NCBI GenBank assembly: GCA_032717465.1
Contig: JAVRFU010000139.1
Span: 12,501-76,500 of the forward strand
DNA length: 64,000 nucleotides
Direction of reading: 5' to 3'
Source of the DNA: Coenobita brevimanus
Lineage: Eukaryota; Arthropoda; Malacostraca; Decapoda; Coenobitidae
Below are positions 23,281 to 36,059 of this stretch, piece by piece. Made by a program: the position numbers and the translations under genes. A model generated the notes under the pieces. The model had not been told where the DNA came from, searched no databases, and saw nothing but the letters and a program-made list of their open reading frames with translations. The number at the start of each line of letters is the position of its first letter. The first letter of the stretch is position 1.

Positions 23281-24245
23281 GCTTTGAAGGTTGGGTTGAA
23301 ACAGGGATGTGTCATGTCTCCATGGTTGTTCAATCTGTACATGGATGGGGTAATAAAAGAGTTACATGGTAGGGTAGTGGATGTTGGAGTGACCCTGGTG
23401 AGAGAGGGTAGTGTTTGGAAACTCTCTGTACTGTTGTTTGCAGATGATACTGTGTTGTTGACTGAAGACGAAGGGGAGCTGCAAGGCTTGGTGGATGAGT
23501 TTGGGAGAGTGTGTAAGAAACGGAATCTGAAGATGAATGTAGCGAAGAGTACAGTGATAGTCTTTGAGAGGCAGTTTAAGTCAGGAAATGTACAGCGAGG
23601 TTGGATGGTGAGGAATTGGAAAATGTGAGTACGTTGCCAAGTACTTGGGTAGTGTGATGAGTAAGGATGGAGGTTTGGAGGGTGAAGTGCTTTAAAGGGT
23701 ACGGCAGGGAAGAAAGGTTGCTGGTTCTTTGAAAGCAGTGATAAGAAACAGGGAAGTGAGCATGGAAATGAAAAAGCGCTACATGATGCTCATTTGCGGG
23801 ATACCAACTCTAACGTATGAAAGTGAAGCTTGGACGTTGTTGGAAGGACACAAGTCAAGAGTGAGAGCAGTGGAAATGAGTTATTTAAGAGGAACCTGTG
23901 GAGTCACATGGAGAGACAGGCTAATGAATGAGGATATAAAGGAGCGTTGTGGAGTGGATGTGATAGGAAGCGTTAGGAGAATACACTGAGGTGGTTTGGC
24001 CATGTGGAGAGGATGGAGGGTGAAAGACTGACGAAGAGAATGTATGTGAGCGAGGTGAGGAGGGGGGAAGAGGGAGGTGGAGGCTGTGGATGAGTTGGTG
24101 GGTTGGGTTGTAGAGGTATATGAGAGAGGGTGTGAGTTGGGAGCAGTGGGCAGTGAACGGGCGGGGGACAGGGCGACTTGGAGGCGATTTGTTTGTGGCC
24201 ACCCCAAACGGGATTGAGGCGTCTGGCAATAGATAGAGATAGATA
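23281..24245 (+). pseudogene. LINE-A reverse transcriptase fragment (left-arm copy, broken)
   Basis: A 5'-truncated LINE copy starts mid-RT. The first frame (23,284-23,628) reads VGLKQGCVMSPWLFNLYMDG (RT motif B region) and LLFADDT (motif C). Frameshifts then break it. A second frame at 23,729-23,989 gives LTYESEAWTLLEGHKSRVRA, and further phases carry the C-terminal RWFGHVERM region. The element ends at about 24,230 with GTCTGGCAATAG followed by a short GATA tail. The partner at 53,465-54,438 is open for 234 codons over the same stretch, so at least two left-arm frameshifts are specific to this copy. Confidence 0.8.
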
Positions 24246-24329
24246 GAAGATTAAATAACTAAAGCTAACACTGATTTGAACTAATACACATCTGGTCCAC
24301 AGGTCGTGCTGGAGTCTGCTGCCTTGTTG

Positions 24330-24560
24330 CTGCTTCCTTGCCACACTGGTCATACCCTGCCGAAGTTTGGTCTGCCCTCGCGTGAGAAGCCTGACGGTGG
24401 TGTGGTGTCTTCCCCTACTCTGAGATGCCTGGTGGTGTAGGTGGCGGCGGCAGGGTGTCGTGTCTTCCCAGCCGTGAGATTACTTGCTGCTGCTGCTGGT
24501 GATCTGCCCCGACCTGCCGAGAGAAGCCTGGTGGTGATGGTGTGATTCGCCTTGCAAGTC
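24330..24560. repeat. G/C-rich degenerate tandem words
   Basis: gagaagcctg followed by a ggtggt run occurs at about 24,383 and 24,522, with a related gagatgcctggtggt at 24,421, plus a short GCT array (24,488-24,500). Partner at 53,155-53,380 (the GCC and CCA runs there are longer). Confidence 0.55.
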
Positions 24561-25371
24561 CAGGATGTTCTGTGGACAAATGCTACTTTTGAATGCATAT
24601 TTTATATTGCTGTCTCTGTTAATGTATTTTGTACTGAAGTATTAATAATGAAAACTTAAATTCTTCTGTCTTGTTTCATTACCTTTTAACTGTGGTTTTG
24701 ACTTAACATAGGTGATAAGCATATTGCGCTCTGCAGTCTTGTGTGTTGTGGGGACGGCTTGGTGATGAGCTAAGACATTCTGATCGCTTCACCAAATTAC
24801 TGCTCTCAGCCGTGTGATCAGTGGACATAAAAGATTATACAATACAATGATATACAGCTAAGCATAAAAGGCTATGGGAATTCTCCACCATGCAATCAAT
24901 GGACCTAAATTAAAGCCTATATTATATAGCTAAGCCTGAAGAGGGTTGTGGGAAGTAGATAATGATGCAGGTAGACACTGGTAATGTTCACTGAGCTGTA
25001 AAGCCTGCAAATACCACAAGAACTGGGTGGCGTAATATATGGACCACCTTGTATAATGAGGCCGTAAGTGTGTGCTGACCCACAAACTTGCCATCAATGC
25101 CCCGTCATAACTATTACTGTGTCTTGTAGGAAGAACAAAGGAAAACAGGCCACAGAATACCTCCTTGTCTCTCGTTCCTCCTACACAAACATACACGCCT
25201 TTCACTTTAACTTGACACAGAGTTTCATTTAATGTCACGCAGATCAGTAGAAAACAGCCACTACTACAGCCCAACATCCTTTCCACGGCACTCATTCGTG
25301 TCTACCATCATATTCTAATGATAACTATCGCTACTACTCGGCAAAACCGTATGGAACTATAAGCACATTCG
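24561..25371. other. Non-coding stretch with MITE-like end
   Basis: It pairs with 52,330-53,150. At 25,198-25,215 ctttcactttaacttgac resembles a MITE terminus, and catattctaatga near 25,308 recalls the interior of that family. Thus 25,200-25,360 may be a degraded copy. No gene. Confidence 0.45.
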
Positions 25372-25525
25372 TCTATCCATCTGCCCATAGCCAGACGACT
25401 TAATCCCGTAAGAGGGCCACAACAAGTCGCCTCTAAGCCACCCTGTCCCACCGTCATTATGCATCACTCCCCTATTCACACCCCTCTCATATGTTATCCT
25501 GTCTCCATCCTCCACTTATAACATA
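25372..25525 (-). pseudogene. LINE-A 3' end relic
   Basis: It begins with catagccagacgacttaatc, the reverse complement of the LINE-A 3' signature, and continues for about 150 bases before truncation. Partner at 52,175-52,325. Confidence 0.7.
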
Positions 25526-26455
25526 TTAAAACAACCGCATTACTGCCAGCACAAGTTGAGCCGTAATCTATATCAAACACACACAAACACGAAGGAGCTT
25601 TAAAGAACAGAAAACACATGCCTGATAGCAGAAGACAGCATCACAGTATTGAGCATCTATTAATACCAGGGTCATCTCTGAGACGTACCGACACTTAAAT
25701 CACGAGTACCGCACTCTCTCCCAGTCGTAGCCGAATTCTAACAGAATGAGATGAGTACGCTTTCAATCCCCTGTGATCATACTGCAAAGTGGTACCCTCA
25801 CTGGAATACAGCACACCCACTCACTCTCCTGTACCATTTCACCACCATTAAACATAGCACAGTCCTTCACCATAGATCTGGGTTCACATCCAGAGGAGTT
25901 TGCGGTGTAACAAGAACAACAACAACAATTCAGGCCAAGTTAAAGTGAAACGAGTATAGACATGAAAGGAAATATTTCTCTCAAGTTATTTTGTAAGCGG
26001 GCTTCGGGCACGCAAAGTTACCGCGAAGCACACCGCACGCCGAGGGCAGGGATATTTCACGGCGGGGGGCCGATGTGGGGGCTTTATACCACCTTTTCTT
26101 CAGCGATTTATTTTATTCAAGCACGCATGCGCGTATAGAGCAAGCGAGCGAGTTTTATTTAAGACATGGTATAATACTGAGGGCAGAGAGTCGCGCCAAG
26201 CCTGTGTTGTCTAGCAGTCCATTTAGCCAACAACGGATCTATGGATAGCATTAGAAACCTAGTAAAAAAAATAATGGGAGTTACTTTCGTGTCTCAAAGC
26301 TCGCGGCAGCCCTGATAAAAGGAAAATAAACGTACCAGTCCGGAAGCAATAGAACCGAGTTATTTTAGAAGCAGCTACTGCAGATCTGTTCAGACAGCTG
26401 GAAAGCTTATGAAGAAGCAATTGCGTACTACTTAAGTTAAATAGACTTAGCTTTT
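25526..26455. other. Non-coding stretch
   Basis: It pairs loosely with 50,815-52,160, but a block of about 450 bp (51,500-52,010) of the right arm is missing here. 25,930-25,947 has a MITE-like end (ccaagttaaagtgaaacg). 25,995-26,095 is CpG-rich and clearly diverged from its partner. No gene. Confidence 0.45.
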
Positions 26456-26467
26456 GACATCAAGCGA

Positions 26468-26515
26468 GATGGATGAATGGATGGATGGACGGGACGGACG
26501 GACGGATGGGCGGAT
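26468..26515. repeat. GGAT/GGAC tetranucleotide repeat
   Basis: About eleven GGAT or GGAC units; partner at 50,758-50,803 (ATCC/GTCC). Confidence 0.85.
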
Positions 26516-26579
26516 GTGGAATCGTGGATGCTTGGACCGATGGCAGAGGTTCCCGCTGCCTCGTCCTTCCACCTACCGA

Positions 26580-26735
26580 CACACATCATCATCAATATCA
26601 TCAGCATCATCGGGAGCAAATGTCCTCATTACCACCATCATTGTCATCATTATCTACACCGTCAGCTCATTATCTTTTCTCCTCCTCATCATCATCATCA
26701 GGTATCATAGCAGTTATTATCATATAATCATCATT
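26580..26735. repeat. (ATC)-rich low complexity
   Basis: Scattered ATC runs interspersed with CTC and ACC words. The right-arm partner (50,512-50,690) additionally has GCT repeats. Confidence 0.7.
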
Positions 26736-26754
26736 ACCTATCTGTCTCAAGTGC

Positions 26755-27425
26755 CCATATCTATGACTGCTCTATCTATAGCCAGACTTCCTAATCCCGT
26801 ACCAAGCAAATCGCCTCCATGATGTACTGTCCACCGTCATTTAGCTCAAGTATCCTTACTCATATGTTTCTTCTCCTTCCCTCCATCTCATCGTCTGTCT
26901 CCCCATCCCCCTCTATTCTTCCAGCTAACTCATGTGCACCTCCTCTAGTCATTCTCTGTTTTCGGGCCATCCTCTCCATATGGCCAAACCATTTCGAAGT
27001 GCTTCTCTTAACGCTTTCAGTCTCATCTGCATCGGGCATCATGCACGCTCATTCATCCGGCATTTCTGTTTGTCTGTCTCTCTATGAATCTCCACATGCT
27101 CCTCTCAAGCAGCTCATTCCCACCGCTTTCACTCTTGACTTGTGTCCTTTCAACAAGATCCAAGCTTCACTTCCATACTTTAAAGTGGGAATCACAGCAT
27201 GCAGATGCCCTTTTTTTTCATACTTTCATCCTCAGTTCCCTCTTCCTAACCACTGCTTTTTAGAAGAATCGCTAAATTCTCCTTCTCTGACGCATCACTT
27301 CCAGTCGGCCATCCTCTAATCTTCCATCCTTAGTCGCCCATTACATAGCATACTTAAATGCACTCATATTCTTCCATTTCCTCACTACGCAGCCTCACTG
27401 TGCATTCTCGCACCTCATACGCCGA
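26755..27425 (-). pseudogene. LINE-A 3' fragment
   Basis: The minus strand carries the LINE-A tail in broken phases: a TSKWFGHMERM segment at about 26,960-27,000, matching RWFGHVERM in other copies, and tatagccagacttcc at the 3' end. It covers about 670 bases of the C-terminal part and is 5'-truncated. Partner at 49,815-50,465. Confidence 0.75.
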
Positions 27426-27429
27426 CATG

Positions 27430-27695
27430 TTAAAGCATCACCACCATCAGTATCAACAACATTATTTAACATCAATATCATCACCACGTATTCTGCGACA
27501 CATCACCGCATGATAAGGACCCTCTGACCTTTCTGCACTCTGATCCATTGATATATTAGCCAGTTCCGTCCTTGCTCGGTAGATCTGCATCATATGATCT
27601 CTCCATCTTGCCGCTGTGCGGCTCTTCTTCTCACTCCATCTCATAGCCATTCAGTTACGCTCGCTGCCCTGCCGCCTCTTCTGCGAAAAGACGAT
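27430..27695 (-). pseudogene. LINE-B 3' end with CAT-type tail
   Basis: The minus-strand frame at 27,462-27,650 contains ARWRDHMMQIYRARTELAN, the C-terminal tail of a second LINE family, then QWC-like residues and a stop. Directly downstream on minus is an ATG/GAT-rich tail (27,430-27,490). Partner at 49,515-49,815, which reads through more cleanly. Confidence 0.65.
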
Positions 27696-27774
27696 TCCTG
27701 AGGTGTGTGCGTGCGTGGAGTCGCCTGGAAACAAGCTCAGAATTACTAGACGCGGGAGCTTCAGGCCCCAGGTT

Positions 27775-28360
27775 GACGTTCCTTGGATGCGGTGTGGCGT
27801 GGTGCGGTGCGTGGTGCGGTGCGTGGCGTGCGTGCAGTGTGTGGGGGCTGCGTGGTGTGGTGCGGTGCGTGGGGTTGTGTGCTGCGGTGCGCGCGGGTTG
27901 TGTAAGAGGTGTGGCGCGGTGCGGGATGGCGGTTATGCGGCGTGGCGTGAGGCGGTTATGTGCGTGCGGGAGGCGGGATTTTGTGTGGTGTGGTGTGGCG
28001 TGGTGTAGCGTGAGAGGAGGATTTTTGTGGCTCTGCGTGGTGCGGCGCGGGAGTGAGGATTTTCTGTGTTTGATGCGGTGCGGAGTGCCTTGCGTGGCGG
28101 TGCAGCGCGGTTCATGTGCGGTGTGCTGCGGAGGGTGATTTGCCTTGCGCGGCGGCGGGCGCGGCGTGCGTGAGGAGGCGATTTTGTAGCGCGGTGTGGC
28201 GAGTGTGATTTGCGTGAGCAGATGTCGCGCGTGAGACCGGTATGGGTGCGGTGCGATACGGTGAGGCGGTATGGCGTGGCGATACGGCGTGAGCGGCATG
28301 GTACGGCGTGAGTGGCAGGCGTGGTGGAGGGTGAAGAGCGGCGGTGTGACGGCAGGGTGA
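27775..28360. repeat. GTGGTGCG-rich minisatellite, strongly CpG-rich
   Basis: G/T-rich degenerate repeats of gtggtgcggtgcg type, with dozens of CG dinucleotides. The mirrored right-arm tract (48,660-49,436) keeps the same skeleton (ggttgtgtgctg, ggaggaggattttttgtgg) but has TG where this arm has CG. Long Arg/His/Pro frames are artefacts. Confidence 0.85.
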
Positions 28361-28895
28361 GGGCAGGTTGCGTGAAAAGATGGCAGACAGGTGGAACGCA
28401 ATTGCGTGGAGCGGTAGAATAACTGCTCATAACACCTATATGAGTAATAACACACTCTCATCTGAAAATGGTTAGTGAGAAGCATGACGGTCAGGGCCGG
28501 TCCTAGAGCTACTGTGATAAAATGTAGAAAATCATGTGTTGTATCCGTAAAATTTCAAAGAATATGATGAGGTTAATTCCTTACTCTTTCATCAAAGACT
28601 CAAAATATACGTATTACTTCACTCATATTCATCCACTTCCTAACGATAAGAGTTGAAGAGATGCAGGATCGGGCGACTTGTAGGAACCCCGCGCCGTAAT
28701 CTATGGGATGTAATAAGCTTTTCACACTATTGTGTAAGTGTCTCGCAACCGCATAGGCAAAGGTCCTATATTCTTGGCCCACATTTACCCCGGAAATAAA
28801 ACTATGAATGCGCGGAAAGAATTCTGCCATGAAACCAACTATGGTATCATCAACCAAGACATACTCGTACATACATATTTAAATATATACGCAAG
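28361..28895. other. Non-coding stretch
   Basis: It pairs with 48,175-48,660 with good similarity. No repeat family or gene recognised. Confidence 0.5.
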
Positions 28896-28899
28896 TGCT

Positions 28900-29005
28900 A
28901 TCACACACACACACACACATACACAATTACATCACACATTTCACACATACACACACACACACACATACACACACACACAAATACAAAAACACACACACAC
29001 ATGCC
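28900..29005. repeat. (CA)n microsatellite, interrupted
   Basis: Several CA runs separated by short non-CA words; the partner at 48,044-48,150 is a longer, purer TG array. Confidence 0.95.
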
Positions 29006-29074
29006 CAGTCACCAAAACATTTGAGGTTATACGAAGAGTGATAGGAGGATGTGACTCAGCCAGTGACTTGAAGA

Positions 29075-29674
29075 TCATTGCCGTCGTCGTCATCATCGTA
29101 CGTTGCCGTCTTCATCTTTCGTTGTCGTAATCATCATCATCATCTTCTTCGTCATCCTCAACATCATCATGATTATCAGCAGATATGACATCCCAACATT
29201 CAAAGATGTAGCTATATCAGACATCACTTTATATCATATTTACTAATGCCTTCTAATTCAGAATTTATAAGTCACACACACACACATCATCATTATACAC
29301 ATTAAATATCACACATCATCGTCATCACACACACACACACATTACCATCACACACACACACACATTGTCATCATCGCAATCGTAATCACACATCATCACA
29401 TTGTCATCATCATCATCATAATTGTCATCATTGTCAATCATCACATATCAATCATCATCATCATCATTGTCATTGTCATCATCATCATTCACATCATCAT
29501 TATCATCATCAATATCATCATCAATATTGTCACACATCATCATAATCGTCATCATCAATATCATCATCACATCATCATCATCTAGTACCCGTCATCATTC
29601 CCAGCTGCTTACCGAGTATAGTAGTTTCATCATAATCTTCATCATCACAATTAATCGTTGTTTGCATAATCAAT

Positions 29675-29722
<48 letters not shown>

Positions 29723-29845
29723 GTCGTCATCATTCATCATCAATATCATCATCATCAGATTATCCTATTTCTGTTGTCTGCATATCGCTATATCGCCAGT
29801 ACGTATTATATCATCATCATCATTATCATCACATTATCACAATAG
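29075..29845. repeat. (CAT)n/(ATC)n array attached to LINE-B
   Basis: About 770 bases of mainly ATC repeats with CACA insertions. On minus this array lies immediately 3' of the LINE-B fragment at 29,848-30,055. The partner at 47,176-47,960 is a purer GAT array. Confidence 0.95.
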
Positions 29846-29847
29846 CT

Positions 29848-30055
29848 TGACATACCACTGCAGGGATAAGGACCCCTCTCGCCTGTCTCCACTCCGATCC
29901 TTTATTACAGCTTGTTCCGTTTGTACTCGGTGGATCTGCGAGTATCATCTCTGCCTTAGTTCTCTGTGTAAAATCCTCTCACTCCATCTCTGGTCTGCCA
30001 TTTACATGCTGGTCTGTCCATGTGTTACCTGTTCTGTGGAAGACGTGATCTAAGG
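29848..30055 (-). pseudogene. LINE-B 3' end
   Basis: The sequence is homologous to 27,490-27,695: an aaggaccc word, tctccactccgatcc, tggatctgcgagtatcatct and ctcactccatctctgg on plus. On minus it is the C-terminal tail of the LINE-B protein, followed by the GAT array. Partner at 46,975-47,195. Confidence 0.65.
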
Positions 30056-30124
30056 ACTGGCAAGTGCGGACTGACCTGTGTCAAGAGGACAAATATACGT
30101 AAGCGTTGCAGCATCATTATTATA

Positions 30125-30335
30125 TCTCGTTCACTCTAACTTGGCGTATAAATTGCAATCTCTTTCTTAAATTTTCTGTTAGACAAGGGGCTAACATCTA
30201 GAACGGCGCCCCTTGCTCAATAACATTAGTGTGGTAAAGGGAAATGACGTAGAGCCAGTTTCGTCTAGTTCTTTCAGTGAACTACAGGAAATAAGCCAGC
30301 AAAAACGACTATCTCGGCCTTGGTAAAATGAAGGA
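30125..30335. mobile_element. MITE-like element
   Basis: The left end ttcactctaacttggcg and the right end ccttggtaaaatgaagg form imperfect inverted termini. The interior has family words in decayed form. Partner at 46,700-46,905. Confidence 0.5.
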
Positions 30336-30352
30336 ACACCACCACAATATAC

Positions 30353-30612
<260 letters not shown>

Positions 30613-30614
<2 letters not shown>

Positions 30615-31555
30615 AAGTTTCAGGATAAAATACTTACATACAATACTTTTTCCATCACATTAACCCACTGAAATCTGAATCGCACCCATCAGTTTCACAC
30701 TCATGTCCCAAACTGTACCGCCAAGGACAAGGGGGCAGTCAAACCTAGTCCACCAGTCTGATCGCCACCAGAAACAACAGGACGACACTCACACTGAAAT
30801 TTCACTGGTGTTGAGACATCAACATTGAGGCGGTACAAGGTAGAGCTGCCGTGAATTGCAGGTACTGAGCCAGACGTCATTATTGCACACGGTTTCGTTT
30901 AGCACCAGGATGACAGAGGATGTATTGTTCAGGCACCACCATAAAATTTGGTATACTCGTGAAATACCGAAGAGAGTGGTATAATTAATGATGTCAGACC
31001 TATTATGATTCAAGCGTAAGCGACGCTGTCACCAAGAGAGTTAATAAGTCAGCTAAATGTTGATTAATATCCAGCCAAGAGGACAAGCGAGTTTTTATCC
31101 AATATCCAAGTTTTATAGTCAATCAACTGTACACGATTTACAACATTGTTTCGGCATTTCTTTAACATTACAAAGTATCGTTTTTACTATAATGGTTGGC
31201 ACGTGTCTTGTAAATAATATATATATATACATATATTTTTTATGATATCGCCAAGGGGGTAGAGGTAGACTCACGACGACGTAATTTTTCCTTGTTTTAA
31301 ATGACAGTATTATAGACAAACGCTACATATTCGTTGGTTTAACTCAGAAGGGTTCGAATAATAATACATGTTAGTTCCTCCCAATCATGACAAAAAAATC
31401 CCACTTATATTCCTACAAAATAATGCGAACAATTAGTGTGGAAAATGACGTCTTCGCCTGGGTCCCACATCCATACTCGTCGTTCATTTGTTTTTCCACA
31501 TTAGCAGTACGATTTTCCACAAAACGTCAGCAGTTGTCTGGACTACAAGGCCTCC
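30613..31555. other. Non-coding stretch
   Basis: It pairs with 45,610-46,550. It contains a short TA run (31,217-31,232). No gene. Confidence 0.5.
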
Positions 31556-31559
31556 CTCA

Positions 31560-31910
31560 TCTTCCTCACACTAACTGATTCCCTTGTCTCATCAGGAATT
31601 ATTACGTCCAGTAAGCCTTATAGATATTGAGTTTTCTTTGGGCCATGATATTTCCTGGCTACAGTGCGATATCCTTGTGTCCTAATGCAGTCAATTTAAT
31701 GGTTAAAAAACAGTTGTGTCAAATTCCAACGCCTCAGGGAATGATGCAACAGCAACACACACACTTCAAAACCATCTACAAACAGTGCTACGGCGCCACT
31801 AGCAAAAGCAGCCAAGTATGACGTTTTACCAAGACGAGAAGTTTTACCCAGTTACTTTTATTACCACTCATAAACCAGGGCCCTTCCGTAGGGGCAATCC
31901 CGGGCATTCT
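31560..31910 (-). repeat. Family E repeat (left-arm copy, decayed)
   Basis: The reverse complement resembles 45,250-45,610 and part of 1-760, but is shorter and has many differences. It lies between ggcctccctcatctt (31,550) and the gggcaatcccgggcattcta area (31,892). Confidence 0.5.
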
Positions 31911-32109
31911 ATCTATAGGTACCGCTATGACAAGAGACTAGCGTCATACTCATTTCCGAGAGTATTAATGCCGTCTCTACAACTCATCATCATACAAGCT
32001 CTTTCTACTGCACTATCCAAAATAAATTGCAAGTCTCTGTGTTACCATGTACCTCCCGACACCACAAGTACATAAACACATACTCCCACAGCAAGTTCCA
32101 TTGTGAGAG

Positions 32110-32615
32110 TACTGCGTGTGTGTGTGTGTGTGTGTACTCACTGGGCCGGTCAGATCACTTGATGGTCGTGACGTCAGCTTTGTCTCCTCCTGAAGGAAGC
32201 TGAGAGCCATATAGTCCGATCTACAGCGCTGTGACTCCTCACACATCACACACCCAACTTCTTGCTCCAGGAAATAGTACCCACTCAGTGAAGCTGCACC
32301 TGAGGGGCGAACTCCTTGCACCGCCAAATAAAGCGAGAACGCCCGTGTGCGTGTGTGTGTGCGTGTGCGTGTGTGTGTGTGTACTCATCGTCGTGGTCAA
32401 ATACTTTGACGGTCGTGATCGTCAGCTTTTACCTCCCGAAAGGGAGGCTGAGAGCCATGGCATCACAAGGCTGTGACCTTCACACACGGGTCCCCATCAA
32501 GGGGGGACACCACCACTCTCCTGTCAGTGAGTTTTCGTAATTCCATGATCCACAGCATGGAACGTTACCACGCACAGCGAGCGGTGTGCGTGCGTGTGTG
32601 TGTGTGTGTGTGTAA
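32110..32615 (+). repeat. Two GT-bracketed family G repeats
   Basis: Copy 1 (about 32,136-32,345) and copy 2 (about 32,380-32,585) are each flanked by GT arrays (32,115-32,135, 32,347-32,382, 32,587-32,613). Both carry gatcgtcagctttta-type words and the atagtccgatcta or ccatggcatcac region. They are more diverged than the copy at 8,240. Confidence 0.75.
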
Positions 32616-32919
32616 ATATGCCCAGTGAGTGAGTCTCACCACAATGCACCAAGCTAGACACCCACCCCACCATCAAACACCTTTTCGCTTCATTTCTTTT
32701 CACAGCATCTTTAATATTCATCGATCGTTTCCTTACAAATAGTCCGAGTATTCTCTACCAAATTGTGACGTATGTACACATATTAAATATGAGATGTTTT
32801 ATATGGGTGTATAAATACGCATAGTGCCAGCTATTGGTGCAGGGAGCCTGTGGGCACATGGCACCTCACCTCACCACATTCATTATGACATACAGATCCC
32901 ACACTAAGCTCCATAACAG

Positions 32920-32998
32920 AACACGTGTGTGTGTGTGGGTGTGTGTGTGTGTGTGAATACAAATTGTGTGTAGGTGGGTAAACTGATGTGGCTGCGAA

Positions 32999-33040
<42 letters not shown>

Positions 33041-33080
33041 GTGTGTGTCTGCGTGTCTGCAGGTCTCACCCGTGTAGTTC

Positions 33081-33122
<42 letters not shown>

Positions 33123-33125
33123 TGT
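32920..33125. repeat. GT microsatellites
   Basis: Three GT arrays (32,924-32,956, 33,004-33,045, 33,083-33,122) separated by short unique words. Partner at 44,113-44,380 as AC arrays. Confidence 0.95.
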
Positions 33126-33387
33126 GTCTCGTGTATCTGTGTGTGTATTTCTTGTCTGTCTGTCAGTTCACTCACTGTCAAAGGATCTTGGCTGTATATG
33201 AGAAGACATGTTTTTAAAGTTAGGGGCAATGGGGTATAATGTGCACGACACGCTCACGCTTCGTCTCCCTTTCCTGCTCTGCGTTCAGTCTGTCTTCTGT
33301 CTATAAATCTTTTCTGCCTGTCACCATTAAAACTCACGCTCTCAACTGTCCTCAACTTCCTAGAATATCATAGACTCCTGTATTATA

Positions 33388-33560
33388 CTCGCTTTTTCAG
33401 GGTAATTTCGACCCAGCATTTCGCCCTTTTGCCGCTTGCTTTCACATGGGTCATTGGCGCGGCAGCGGCTCCTTCTTCAATGGCACCTTGTGACTTACAT
33501 ATTCTAGTATTAATCTATTGCTACAACTCAGCATTCAAGTTAATTTTAGGCCAAAGTAAA
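33388..33560. mobile_element. MITE-like element
   Basis: The ends tttttcagggtaatttcg and aattttaggccaaagtaaaa form imperfect terminal inverted repeats. The partner at 43,636-43,838 has clearer termini and interior words. Confidence 0.5.
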
Positions 33561-34790
33561 ATGGGTACAGAATTAATAAAAGTACAAACAGCATACTTTT
33601 GGTGGATGCAGCGAGAACAAGGCGAGATCACAGGCAGGAGATAAATCATGACACCCGTTGCTAACCACCAGCTTATGAAGTGATTTTACTTCGCGCCTGC
33701 TCAAATCGGTTCGTCCACTTTTATCACTAAACATCTGTGGTTCTGAAGTATGATATCAGTGAAAATAACAGATGTGATGTGCTGATTGACTCTCCCACGG
33801 AGTCTTCTCTGAGGCTAATGCTGACATTACACAATACACGCTTCGAAATTGATTTATTCTCCCTCGGATTACGACTTGCCGACTGAACCTTTATCTTGCC
33901 TTGTACCCTGACCTTGTACTGAATGCTATAAAAAAATCAAATAGTTTATCCTAACCTAAATTCAAAATCTACGAGAGTTGATTTCGGGGCGCACGCGATT
34001 CCACCACAGATTAAAAGTCAGACTAAGAGAAAATAGTAATGGATGGATAATCCGCGAAAAATTAGTCAGTCATCGTCCGCTGACTCTTCCCGCTTGGATT
34101 CCATATGACAGATCGCTCCCGGTTCCTAAGGGTTTGTATAGAATAGGTAAATAGAATCGTAAATAAATAAGATAATTCGCTGACTCTTTTCCTATAATTT
34201 TGCTAACAGACAGTCTTTTGTGTAGACAAAGGCACAAAAAGGCAGCACAGTGCGCGGCAGGCAGGCAGGAAGTAATAAAGACATGCAGGGCGTTATAAGG
34301 CGTTATAGGTAACCGGGATGGATTTGATAAAACCCTGCCAAACACATAACTTCATCCTCTCAGGTCAGTCTGGTTAAAATAAACAACTTTCTGTAAGCAG
34401 AAAAAAAGCGAGATTTTTCAAACGCTTCTTGTCATTTTCCCACAGTTTTCGTTTCAGCCTTCGCACCAGATCACGTTATTGATCAATGATCCGATTATCT
34501 GGGGATTGGCTTTAGTTCCAATTCTCTATATGAAGGAAAATAGCGTTCTCGAACAGTCTAATGTCATCTGTTCCATGCCTTTTTCCTTTAATCATTCTTT
34601 TCTCAAGAGTTGTGGCAGACTCTTTATTCCATGTCTCAAGCATACATTTTCTAATGTACAAAAATATGCAAAATCTTGCTGTCTACTACCACGAGATTTT
34701 AGGTAAAGTTATATTTGAAGTGATTTGTATTGGGAACCGTGTATTTTCTGACTGCTTTTGTAGCTGGGAGTTTCAATAATATATATATAA
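33561..34790. other. Non-coding stretch, inner arm
   Basis: It pairs with 42,335-43,630 but with visibly more substitutions and indels than outer regions. A short GCAG/CAGG run near 34,255-34,270 corresponds to a much longer CTGC array at 42,840-42,945. No gene. Confidence 0.5.
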
Positions 34791-34877
34791 AGTATATATA
34801 GTAGTAGTAAAGGCAGGTAGTAGTAGCAGTAGTAGTAGTAGTATGTAGTAGTAGTAGCAGTATATAGTAGTAGCTTG
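34790..34877. repeat. (GTA)n microsatellite
   Basis: Interrupted GTA/TAG runs; partner (ACT)n at 42,217-42,328 is longer. Confidence 0.9.
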
Positions 34878-34879
34878 AG

Positions 34880-36055
34880 AGATCTCCAGATTCTCATTGA
34901 CGAAGTATTTTATGGACTAGTGGATTATTGCCCGTAGAGAATATGACATCTGAGCAGTGACTGGCTTGATCGGTTCCTTTCATACAATAGACGATTATTT
35001 TTATTATTTTCGGCTGTCTGCACTTCTAAGCTTTCACTGCCTGACCAGACTTTCATAGCAGTAGTTTTGTCTTAAGGGGTATTACTGAGTCTCCATGACT
35101 AACACAGATAGTGGAGTACCAACACACATCTAGTACTCCAACGTTAGAAGTGTGCCATGCGGGGTGCTTTTGGTCATGCCTGAGTTCGTTTTTCTTTGGT
35201 TTGTTCTTAAACCCTGGTGGTCTCAGTTCATTTCCAATATGTACTCAGAGCATTTTCACAGGATGCTTATCTAGCAGACTTAGCATTTATGGCTAACGTT
35301 TAAGGCTGTTAATATAGAGGGTAATCACATTGTTATTTATCTCGGAAGACATAATCAGGTTAGAAAAGAAACTCAAACACCTCTGTACTTCACGCTTATA
35401 TGGTCAACATCTGGTTACTCGGTTTGCAAAAGATGAATCCCATGTCGTTTGGAAGATCGGTGAACCGGCGGGGATGTGGTGCGGGGCGGAGATAAGAGTG
35501 ACACACTGCGCGTTATCGCCACATAGCTTTCCGTTGGCGCCGCTCCTGTTACTGGCCGCCTGTCACCCTCTGCGAAAGGAATAACATCTTAGTTAACCTC
35601 CACTGCCACAGATCTTTAGTATTAAATAAAATCGTCCTGAGATAGCACAAAACTGTGATCTGTTATTAATTGGGTTAGTAACGGCAACACAACCAAAAAC
35701 TTGCGTATCCTATGCCTACTGCAAAGTGACTTTGAAGACTCTGTGAGGTGCGGCTGCGTGGAAGTGTATAATGTGCAGGGGTGTGTCTCACAAATCAAAA
35801 AGAAAATATTAAACAAAGCATAAGTCTTCAACCAAGCATATCCCAGACAAGAAAATAATTACACTCACCCAGAAGGTTACCGCTAGAACATCCCCTTCCC
35901 ATGAACAATACAAAATCCGCAAATCACTGCAATCGCAAACTCTCCTTTTCCCTACTACATTATCTACTAAATGCCCTGTACCGAACTACTCAGAAGCGGT
36001 AGAATCTACCCCAACCCACACATCTCATCCCACTGAACCCTCCGCCACTTCTTCG
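34880..36055. other. Non-coding stretch, inner arm
   Basis: It pairs with 40,955-42,210. One family F remnant (taaataaaatcgtcctgag, about 35,622). No gene recognised. Confidence 0.5.
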
Positions 36056-36059
36056 TCAT

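Noticed and set aside
27655..28485. 276-codon frame on minus, Arg/His/Pro-rich
   Set aside because: Translation of the GTGGTGCG minisatellite. The mirrored tract encodes something else because of CG/TG differences.
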